A stretch of DNA of 64,000 nucleotides. It comes from an uncultured bacterium (lineage in GTDB: Bacteria; Patescibacteriota; Gracilibacteria; Absconditabacterales; Absconditicoccaceae). Location: assembly GCA_946408385.1 (NCBI GenBank), contig CAMJSB010000006.1:1-64000 (forward strand), given 5' to 3'. Both the position numbers and the translations under genes were made by a program. Numbering within the stretch: the stretch's first letter is position 1; each line of letters begins with the position of its first letter. The notes beneath the pieces were generated by a model that was not told where the DNA came from, did not search any database, and worked only from the letters and a program-made list of their open reading frames with translations. Positions 56,216 through 64,000 of this stretch are shown piece by piece.

Positions 56216-56800
56216 TTAGAAATCTTCATTCATTTTTATATAATAACCTTGCTCGTGTCCACACAATGGGCAAACCTTTGGAGGCTCTTTACCTTTCCAA
56301 ACATATCCACATTTAGTACATGTCCAGTAAATTTCTTCATCTCTCTTGAAAAATAAGTCATCTTTTACTAGATCGTGAAGCTTCTTATATCTTTCTTCAT
56401 GATGTTTCTCTGCTACCATAATAGCTTTAATTCTGGCTGCAAATTGAGGATATCATTCCTCTTCTGCTACTTTTGCAAATTCAGGATACATATCAGCCCA
56501 TTCTTCGTATTCACCAGCAATAGCTGTTTCTAGGTTCATTTTAGTATCTCCAAATTTAATCATTGTAGTAGTTTCAATATCAATGTACGGCATTTCTACT
56601 CATTCTTTGGCTACAAATTCTTGCATCATTTTGAATAGCCATTCGGCATGTTCTTTTTCTTGTTCTGCAGTCTCTAAGAATACATTTGCAATTTGTAAAT
56701 ATCCAGCTTTTTTTGCTACACTTGCATAAATTGTATAACGATTTCTAGCTTGAGATTCTCATGCGAAAGCTCTAGCTAAGTTTGCTAATGTCTGTTTCAT
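56216..56800 (-). CDS. Rubrerythrin
   Basis: 194 residues. The N-terminal ferritin-like di-iron domain shows FAGESQARNRYTIYA, TAEQEKEHAEWLF, AIAGEYEEWADMYPEFAKVA and KHHEERYKKL (the Glu/His ligands). The C-terminal rubredoxin knot has CTKCGYVWKG and CPLCGH. It reduces hydrogen peroxide in anaerobes. Glycines are mostly GGN, as in the ribosomal proteins, fitting high expression. Confidence 0.96.
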
Positions 56801-56832
56801 GAATTGATTTGGTGAAAAGATAAAATATATTC

Positions 56833-56900
56833 GTCATTTCGAACGAATGTGAGAAATCCATAAGTTTTAGTAGATTTCTCGGCAAAGGCTTCGAAATGAC
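56833..56900. repeat. Dispersed palindromic repeat, copy 2
   Basis: It begins GTCATTTCGAACGAATGTGA and ends TTCGAAATGAC, so its ends are inverted repeats. Its first half matches the element at 916-980. It lies between yidC and rubrerythrin. Confidence 0.7.
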
Positions 56901-56906
56901 AGTAAA

Positions 56907-57746
56907 TTATTTACTTGGTTCAATTATTGTAGGTTTGTTTTTATAAAATTTTTCATTCCATTTAGCTTTGAGAATAGCTCTATATCTTCGAGAGAATTGG
57001 CAAATACTGAATAAACATGAAGTTAAAAGATAAAGTCCAACTGCTGAATTAAATTTTAATACGATAGTTCCCATCATTATACTCATAAAAATATTCATAA
57101 ATCACATCATTTTTGACATATCAGGCATAGTCGCCCCTGGAACTTTTGGTATAGACTTTTTATTTTGAGCAAGCTGTGTCAATCGCATCTGTAAGAAATA
57201 TAAAACAGTAACGATTATGGTTAATGGTCGATTTCATGGTTCATATAGGTTGATGCCAAAGAAGTAAGGATTTATATTTGACACATCCAAGAACCTTTCA
57301 CCAAAAGAATAAAAAAAACTATACAATCGACCGGATACTTCCTCAAGAGCGTTGTCATGGAGGATTACATCAGTAGATCACATGTTGGCGATTTGTATAA
57401 TAACATGATATAGTCAGATGAAAATAGGTATTTGAACAAGCATAGTTAAACAACCTTTGAATGGTGCTTTTCATTCATTTTTAAACAATTTCATAGTTTC
57501 CTCACTGAGTTTCTGAGGATCATCTGCATATTTTTTTTGTAATTCTTCGACTTTTGGTTGAATATTACTCATTCATTGAGTCATATTGTTGGATGCAGCT
57601 GAAGATTTGTACATCAATCATCTTACAAGAAGAGTAAGCAATACAATTGCTATTCGTAGCCTTCAACCGAATATTGCTAAAAATATTACCAATATATTGA
57701 ATACAGGACGACAAAGAATCTGACTAACAAATACATTTTTCCACAT
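56907..57746 (-). CDS. yidC: Membrane protein insertase YidC/Oxa1
   Basis: 279 residues, the short form. Five hydrophobic segments are present. The cytoplasmic loop MSNIQPKVEELQKKYADDPQ with KLSEETMKLFKNEGKAPFKG and LTMLVQIPIFIGLYHVI is diagnostic. Later MMGFMNIFMSIMMGTIVLKF and SAVGLYLLTS complete the core, including the arginine within VRGLMYKSSAA in the first span region. It inserts and folds membrane proteins with or without SecYEG. It precedes rubrerythrin on the minus strand. Confidence 0.94.
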
Positions 57747-57778
57747 TATGTTGTTTTATAGAAATAAAATCTGATTTT

Positions 57779-58327
57779 TTAAACCTTTAAAACTTCTTCA
57801 CTTTTGGCTTTTACTATGTCATCGATTTTTGTATTCATTTTTTTAGTCAACTCATCGATATTTGCTTCATTTGCTTTATGTTCGTCTTCAGAAATTTCTT
57901 TAGCAGTAAATGATTTTTTGGTATCATTCATGGCATCTTGTCTAACTTTTCTAATGTTTCATTTGGTTTCTTCTCACATAGCTTTGATGTTTTTAGCGAT
58001 TTGTTCTCTTCTTTCCTGAGTAAGCTGAGGAACTTTTACCAAAATATGAGAACCTTGATTATCTACTCATACTCATAAATCTGCCTCATAAATTGCATTT
58101 GCAATGTGCTTTGCAGATGATTTATCCCACGGTTCGATTTTTATAGTTGAATGATCTAACGCTGTGATAAGAGCAATTCCATTCATTTTCATGGTTCCAT
58201 AGTCTGTTTCTACGTTTAGGTTTTCTACTAATCATGTTGTAGCTCTTCAGACTTGCATTCATTTAAATTCATTTTCTAAATAAGCAATAGCTTTTTCCAT
58301 TTGTTGTTGATATGCGTTTATGTCCAT
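57779..58327 (-). CDS. frr: Ribosome recycling factor
   Basis: 182 residues, family length. It has YLENEFKGMQVGRATTGLVE (family GR.T..LV), ALDHSTIKIEPWDKSSAKHI, NAIYEADLGVGVDNQGSHIL, VPQLTQERREQI and IRKVRQDAMND. It splits post-termination ribosomes with EF-G. It starts 87 bases after rarA stops and lies 32 bases ahead of yidC on the same strand. Confidence 0.97.
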
Positions 58328-58413
58328 AATCTTTTTGATAATATAAAAGATAGAAATTTGATTTCTCAATCAACTAATCTATAGGAAAAATCATTTCGTT
58401 TGCAATATTATTT

Positions 58414-59622
58414 TTAGAAATACTTTCTTCATTTTAACTCATCAGGAAAGTGCTGATTATTCATTTTGATAGTTCAATCGGCTTGACGATTTTCTGGATG
58501 ATCGTGTGCATATTCATATCATTTTCAGTATCATAATTCTCACATCAAGTTAGTTGGAGCATTACGAATCTGCATTGGAACTGGTAGATTTCAGTACTTT
58601 TCTACATCTTTCATAGTTTCTCTATCTATTCTATCACAAACGTTATTTTTAGGAGCTTTTCAGAGATATAGAGCTAACTGAAATAGAAAAACTCTACATT
58701 CAGGCATTCAGATTTTTTGAACTGCATCATAAACTTGATTGGCTAATAGTAATGCGTTATTATCTGCAGGTCAAATATCTTCACTAGCGAAACGTAGTAA
58801 ACGACGAGCAATATAGCGAGGATCTTCTCATCATATAAGCATCCTCTGAATCCAGTAACAAGCAGCATGTGGATCGCTATCACGGAGTGATTTATGGATA
58901 GCAGAAATTATATTATAATGTTCTTCTCCATCACGGTCGTAGTACATAGGTTTTCCAAATGCTTTCTGAATTATTTCATCATTAACTTTTCAATCTGTAG
59001 ATAGCATTATTGAAGATTCAAGTAAATTACAGGCATTTCTTAAATCTCAATTAGCTAAATTTGCGATAGTAGTCAGATTTTCTTCTGTGATTTCGATATT
59101 AGGATAACGAGAGTGAATTTTTTCTTGGCTATTATGAAAAAATGTAATAATATCTTCGGGTTTCAATGCTTCGAAAACGATAACTTTTGCACGAGAAAGT
59201 AGGGAATTATTGATAGTAAAGGATGGATTTTCAGTTGTAGCTCAAATTAGAGTAATTAAACCGCTTTCCACGAAAGGAAGTAAAGAGTCTTGCTGAGCTT
59301 TATTTCGACGATGGATTTCATCCAAAAATAGGAGAGTTTTCTTTCAGTATGCTTTATTTTTTTCTGCATGCTCAAGAATTGTATTTAAATCCTCCTTTTT
59401 ACTTTTTACTCATGAAAGTTCAAAAAAATCTGCCTGTAATTGGTGAGAAAGGACATTAGCGACTGTAGTTTTTCAGCATCCTGGAGTTCACCAAAAGATC
59501 ATAGAAGGAACTTGTCAGTTTTCTAGAAATTTTTGAATTGAGAGTTTGGTTTGCTCTTGTCAGACTACTTCATCGAGGGTAATTGGACGAAGGTAATATG
59601 CTAATGGTTCATTATTTATCAT
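58414..59622 (-). CDS. rarA: Replication-associated recombination ATPase RarA/MgsA
   Basis: 402 residues. It begins [20 protein letters not shown], with Walker [20 protein letters not shown], Walker [21 protein letters not shown], sensor 1 [19 protein letters not shown] (ENPSF is diagnostic) and the C-terminal [20 protein letters not shown]. The last residues LKGRKYF exist only if TGA is read through, matching the family end. It acts at stalled replication forks. All three Walker A glycines are TGA. Confidence 0.95.
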
Positions 59623-59726
59623 CAGATTTTAGAATCTATTAAACAGTAATATCAATATAATATTTTATTGACTAAATGCAAATTGTATATTTGGTTATCT
59701 ATTAAATAAAAAAAGTCTCCGAAAAT

Positions 59727-59755
59727 TTGACAAAATAACTTGGATGGAGTATACT
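59727..59755 (+). promoter_or_regulatory. Promoter of the BspA-like gene
   Basis: Consensus -35 TTGACA at 59727-59732, 17-base spacer, -10 TATACT at 59750-59755, 37 bases ahead of ATG. Confidence 0.8.
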
Positions 59756-59792
59756 TATGTAGGTAATATTTTAGTTTTTACAAAAATAACAG

Positions 59793-62700
59793 ATGAAAAA
59801 ATTGACTAGTAAGTTGACTTTATTTATGTTAGCGATTATGTGTATGTTTTCATTATTTACACACGCACAATGAAACAAAGAGGCTACCCTTTTGCCAGGA
59901 AGTGAATTCAATACAACATTGAAAGAGTTTATGGGGGGAGATCCAGAAAATAATATAAAGAGCATAGAAAAATCAGATGTAGCAGCACCATCATGAGTAA
60001 CAACAAGGATGATATCTATTGAAGGTTCAGAATATCCAGTATATGTTTGGAATGCATGAGAGTGACATATATACTATTATTCAGAAGCTGATAATGTATA
60101 TATGAATCCAAATTCTGCAAGGATGTTCGCTGATATGTGAGCTTTGACAAATTTGGATATAGGTGATTGGAATACTAGTAAGGTAACTGATATGAGTAAT
60201 ATGTTCGCCAATTGTAATAGTTTAACAGAATTAGATCTGAGTAATTTTAATACTTCAAATGTTACTAATATGGGAAGTATGTTTATATATTGCAGTAGTA
60301 TTACAGATTTAGATTTAGGAACCTTTGATACTTCAAAAGTTACAAATACAAGTGTTATGTTTGGTTATGATACAAATTTGAGAAAAATATATGTAAGCCC
60401 AAATTTTGTAACAACTAAAATAGAAAATTCTAATGGTATGTTTGCTGGCGATATAAATTTAGTCTGATGAAATGGTACAGAATATGATAATAATCATATT
60501 GAAGTAGAATATGCAAGAATAGATAAAGAATGACAACCTTGATATTTTACCGAAAAACTAGATTATACCATGCTTTTACCAGGGCAGAGTTTTGATGGGG
60601 TATTGAAAACAATATTAGGTAGATATTCAAATTGAGATGATTATAGCGCTACATACGCAACTGATACCGACTTTTGAAATTTAAGTATACAGAGGGTTGA
60701 TTTTATTCCAGCGTGAGCTAAAACATGAGTAATATCTGTTGCAGAATCAGAGTTTCCAGTAATAGCAGGATATAATGGTGGTAATATTATATACTATTAT
60801 ACGCAAGCAGACACAATCTATATGAATCCAGATAGTAGTTATATGTTTTGTACGTTTCCATTAGGAAATTATAGTGAAGATTGGGATACAAGTAAAGTGA
60901 CTAATATGAGTAATATGTTTTATTGATGTCTACGCTTAGAAAATTTAGATTTAAGTGGCTGGGATACGAGCAAAGTGACTGATATGAGCAATATGTTTAA
61001 CTCTCTATGAGCAGAATCGATAGATTTAAGTAGTTGGGATACGAGTAAAGTGACTGATATGAGCAATATGTTTACATATACACAATTGACAACAATATAT
61101 GTGAAGACATGATTTGTGACGAATCAAGTTACAAATTCTGACCTTATGTTTGAATGATCTGAAAATTTGGAATGATGAAATGGAACTAAATATGATTTGT
61201 CACATCAAGACAAAACATATGCAAGAATAGATAAAGAATGACAACCTTGATATTTTACTGAGAAATTGGATTATACTATGCTTTTACCAGGAAATTTATT
61301 TAATACAGAAATAAAGAAATTAGCAGGTAACGCTAGTGCAAATTATGATAGTGATGATATAAACATAATGAGAATAACTCAACGGACTTGAGATGCTATC
61401 CCATCATGAGTGACAACAGGAATTATATCTATGAAAGGTTCAGAATATCCAGTATATGCATGGTTTGAACATTGAACGATATATTACTACACACAGGCAG
61501 ACAAAGTTTATATGAACCCAAATTCTAGTTATATGTTTTTTAAACTAAAAAGATTAGGTTCAATTAATATAGATTTCGATACGAGTAAAGTGACTAACAT
61601 GAGAGGTATGTTTCAAAATGATATAAGCTTGAACAGTTTAGATTTGAGTGATTGGAATACTAGCAGAGTAACCAATATGCAGGAAGTATTTCAAATGAAT
61701 ACTGGTTTGGTGGAAGTGGATTTAAGTAGTTGGGAGACAAGCAAAGTTACAATAATGGGAAGAATGTTCGATAATTGTAAAAATTTAAGAACTATATATG
61801 TATCAGAATGATTTGTAACTAGTCAGCTTACTGGTATAGACAACCCAGATCAAGAGATGCTTAATAATGTTTCAAAAATAGTCTGATGAAATGGAACTAG
61901 ATATGATTCATGACATCAAGACAAAACATATGCAAAAATAGATAAAGCATGACAGTCTTGATATTTTACAGATAAAAATGCCATTACTGTAAAGTTTGTC
62001 AATACTTTAGATTGAAGAGAAACAAATATTACAACTAGTAAATGACATCAGATAGATAATATACCTAATGTTAAGTGATATACTGTGAAATGAGTATACT
62101 CAGATGAAGCGATGACAAAACCAATTGATTTGAGTAACGGAGTAAATTGATATACAAAAGTATATGTAAAATATGAACGCAATCAGTGATGAAATTCTGG
62201 AGGTTCTAGTTGAGGATGAGGAAGATGATCAAGCTCTAATAACTCATCAAACACAAAAAACAATGATACAAGTAATAACGAAATAAAGTGAAATGATAAA
62301 TCAAATAATGTATTATCATGAGCAGATGTAAAAAATGATATAGCAAAAAATGAAAAATCTGAAAATAAAGCTCAAATTAAATATAAAGATGCTAGAGAAG
62401 AATTGTTAGAAGCTTATTATTTTGCATTGATGAATTGAATTACTAATAAATCAAGTCCAGAAAATGCAAGATTGGATGGTGGGCTAACTAGAATTCAAAT
62501 GGCCAAAATGTTATCACAATTTGCGATTAATGTATTGTGACAAGAGCCTGATGTTTCAAGATGAGTTGCGAACTTTTCAGATGTTTCAAAAGAATTAGAT
62601 AAAAAATATAGTAATTGAGTAACTTTAGCATATCAGCTTGGAATAATGTGACAGAATATGAAAAAGAATAAATTTAGACCTTATGATGGAGTTACTAGAG

Positions 62701-62882
62701 CCGAATTCGCTACGGCATTATCAAGAATGCTTTATCATACACAAGATTGAACTTGAAAAATAAAATATTATGAACCACATATAGCAAAATTGTATAGTGA
62801 AGGAATATTAAATAGAGTAGATCCTAAGAGAAAGGAAAAGAGATGATATGTAATGATAATGTTATTAAGAAGTGTTAATTAA
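59793..62882 (+). CDS. BspA-like surface protein with three modules and SLH-like C-terminus
   Basis: 1029 residues. A signal peptide (MKKLTSKLTLFMLAIMCMFS then LFTHAQG) starts the protein. Three modules of about 240 residues each open with TLLPGSEF/MLLPG and carry BspA-type repeats (DUF285), e.g. WDTSKVTDMSNMF, 25 residues apart. An InlB-like beta repeat (ITVKFVNTLDGRETN, YTKVYVKYE) lies near 730-790, then a Gly/Ser/Asn linker. The last 170 residues look like SLH domains (ALMNGITNKSS, RLDGGLTRIQMAKMLSQFA, GVTRAEFATALSRML). Such proteins bind host cells or other bacteria. Strong promoter and terminator. Confidence 0.92.
60511..61968 (+). repeat. Long direct repeats within the BspA-like gene
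   Basis: The stretch ATGCAAGAATAGATAAAGAA and its following 20 bases is identical at 60511-60550 and 61219-61258, with a diverged third copy at 61929-61968; spacings are 708 and 710 bases. It marks the module joints (ARIDKEGQPGYFTEKLDYTM). Shorter 75-base tandem units occur at 60961 and 61036. The pattern shows module duplication and invites recombination. Confidence 0.85.
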
Positions 62883-62889
62883 AAATATA

Positions 62890-62913
62890 TAGCCTCCTTG
62901 AAGGAGGCTTTTA
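62890..62913 (+). terminator. Terminator of the BspA-like gene
   Basis: AGCCTCCTT pairs with AAGGAGGCT and is followed by TTT. Confidence 0.85.
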
Positions 62914-62934
62914 AAAAAATATATTAAAAAATAC

Positions 62935-62962
62935 ATTGATTTTTTTATACAAAAAAATCAAT
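62935..62962. repeat. Perfect AT-rich palindrome
   Basis: ATTGATTTTTTT and AAAAAAATCAAT form a 12-base perfect inverted repeat around ATAC, about 80 bases ahead of the glycosyltransferase gene. It could be a weak second terminator or an operator. Confidence 0.5.
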
Positions 62963-63043
62963 TTTCTATGAAATTCGCTTGAAAATATATTTAATAACAA
63001 TAATCAAAATAGTGTTATAGATATTTTAAATTTAAAATTCGTG

Positions 63044-63988
63044 ATGAAAATATCTGTGGTTTGCGGATCAAGAGCTAATAATCAGCAGCTTCTTTTGCAA
63101 TTTTTTCAGATGTTACAAAATCAGACATTTACAGATTTTGATGTGAATATCGTATGTGATAGAAAATTTCTTGAGAGTGAAGAGTCTGATTTTATTTCAT
63201 TTTTTGAAAAAAAAAAATTAGAAATTATCAATCGTACCAATTTTTTTTCAAATAACAATAGTGATTTTAATCCAAATCATGGATGATGAGCTAGTTATGT
63301 ACGTAATTTTGGGATTCAAAACGTGAAAGGGGAGTTTATTCAACTTTTTGATGATGATAATGAAGTTGCTCCAGATTTTTTGGAAAAATGTCTAAAAAAA
63401 CGAGAAGAAAAGACAATGGAAACTAAAACTGAGTGTGTAATTTTGCCTAGTTTATATTATAGGAATACAAATCAAATTCAGAATCAATGATTTTCATGTT
63501 TTGACTATTGGCAATCACGTCCGGTTCTTCATTTGCTTAACTGAAAAAATGAAGCTAAAATCCAAATGTTTAGTGGAAATTGAATTTTTAGTAAAGCTTC
63601 AACACTCAGAAAAGCGAAGTATGATGAACAAATAGCACGAATTAGTGAAGATTTAGATTATACTTTATCTTTGCATGAACAGTGAATTCAACTATGGGTA
63701 TTCGATGATTTGAAAGTGATTCATCATGAAAGAGATAAAACTAGGCTTGAGCAAGCACGAATTTGATCATATTCGCAGGCAAAACAAAAGGCTAGGAATT
63801 GGTTCTTGTTTACCAAAAAACATTGAAATAAAAAGCAGCTTTATCAATTTTATTTTTGTGGATTACCTTGATGTTTGCTTCGACTGAGTATAAAAGCAAT
63901 TTTGTTTTGAGGTAAAAATAGGTTTAAAATTATAAAGTGATTGTTCTCGTGAGTAAAAGAGTGATATAAACTTGCACATAAAAAATAA
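63044..63988 (+). CDS. Family 2 glycosyltransferase
   Basis: 314 residues. A GT-A fold begins MKISVVCGSRANNQQLLLQF and LQNQTFTDFDVNIVCDR. ASYVRNFGIQNVKGEFIQLF is followed by DDDNEVAPDF, the DxD-type metal site, and later RISEDLDYTLSLHEQG (ED/Y acceptor motif). The C-terminus is basic and hydrophobic (CGLPGCLLRLSIKAILFGG), suggesting membrane association. It adds a sugar to an envelope polymer or lipid; the substrate is unknown. A GTG three bases upstream could also start it. Complete just before the window end. Confidence 0.88.
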
Positions 63989-64000
63989 TTTTTTAAAATT

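Noticed and set aside
186-63988. Mass pseudogenisation (dozens of genes broken by TGA)
   Set aside because: The TGA codons fall on conserved glycines, frames continue exactly, and TAA/TAG never interrupt; recoding explains all of it.
186-63988. TGA as tryptophan (code 4) or selenocysteine
   Set aside because: TGG is used for conserved tryptophans, and TGA sits in glycine loops such as Walker A; no SECIS-like element is needed or seen.
1-64000. tRNA or rRNA genes
   Set aside because: I looked for the T-loop consensus (GGTTCRAATCC type) and for acceptor stems in the intergenic stretches and saw none; a covariance-model search would settle it.

Overview
The window is strongly AT-rich bacterial DNA that only makes sense with UGA read as glycine (genetic code 25). 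Nearly every conserved protein is interrupted by in-frame TGA exactly where its family has glycine. For example, the FAD-binding GGGPAG motif of thioredoxin reductase at 35015-35023 is written TGA TGA TGA. Stops are TAA or TAG. This code is known from Candidatus Absconditabacteria (SR1) and Gracilibacteria (BD1-5), ultra-small Patescibacteria/CPR bacteria. I cannot choose between the two from this window. All coordinates below use code 25.

Layout: (1) 1-4055, minus strand: secE, nusG, two unrecognised envelope genes, rplK and rplA, preceded by an AT-rich decamer tandem repeat at the window edge. (2) 4210-10976: a small orphan, a DUF4012 membrane protein and a giant 1525-residue protein of unknown function. 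(3) 11220-29648: housekeeping genes (mtaB-like methylthiotransferase, class A penicillin-binding protein, secD, DNA alkylation repair protein, metallophosphoesterase, YgjP-type protease, ABC exporter, THUMP methyltransferase, murC-like ligase, folD), with three short genes that contain no internal TGA glycine codon. (4) 29774-31599, 38586-41470 and 45788-49682: three clusters of small VirB2/TrbC-like membrane proteins near a VirB4/TraC N-terminal-like protein, a PilT ATPase and FtsK. They look like parts of a dispersed type IV secretion or pilus apparatus. (5) 31752-36000: relA/spoT, ebfC, tsaE, trxB. (6) 36040-38505: a coiled-coil protein with a GH19-like lytic domain. (7) 41719-44253: an LtaS-like sulfatase-fold protein fused to a glycerophosphodiester phosphodiesterase. 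(8) 49857-59622: pentapeptide-repeat protein, ackA, exonuclease, murE, glycyl-tRNA synthetase, rubrerythrin, yidC, frr, rarA. (9) 59793-63988: a three-module BspA-like surface protein with SLH-like C-terminus, then a family 2 glycosyltransferase.

Together the genes describe a cell that makes peptidoglycan (MurC, MurE, PBP), secretes through Sec/YidC, makes ppGpp, has acetate kinase, and devotes much coding space to envelope and surface-attachment proteins. This fits an epibiotic or predatory lifestyle, but that is inference. No tRNA, rRNA, CRISPR array or insertion sequence was seen. No gene-free stretch exceeds about 250 bases. Promoters of TTGACA/TATAAT type with 16-17 base spacing are common and Rho-independent hairpins follow many genes, whereas strong Shine-Dalgarno sequences are rare.
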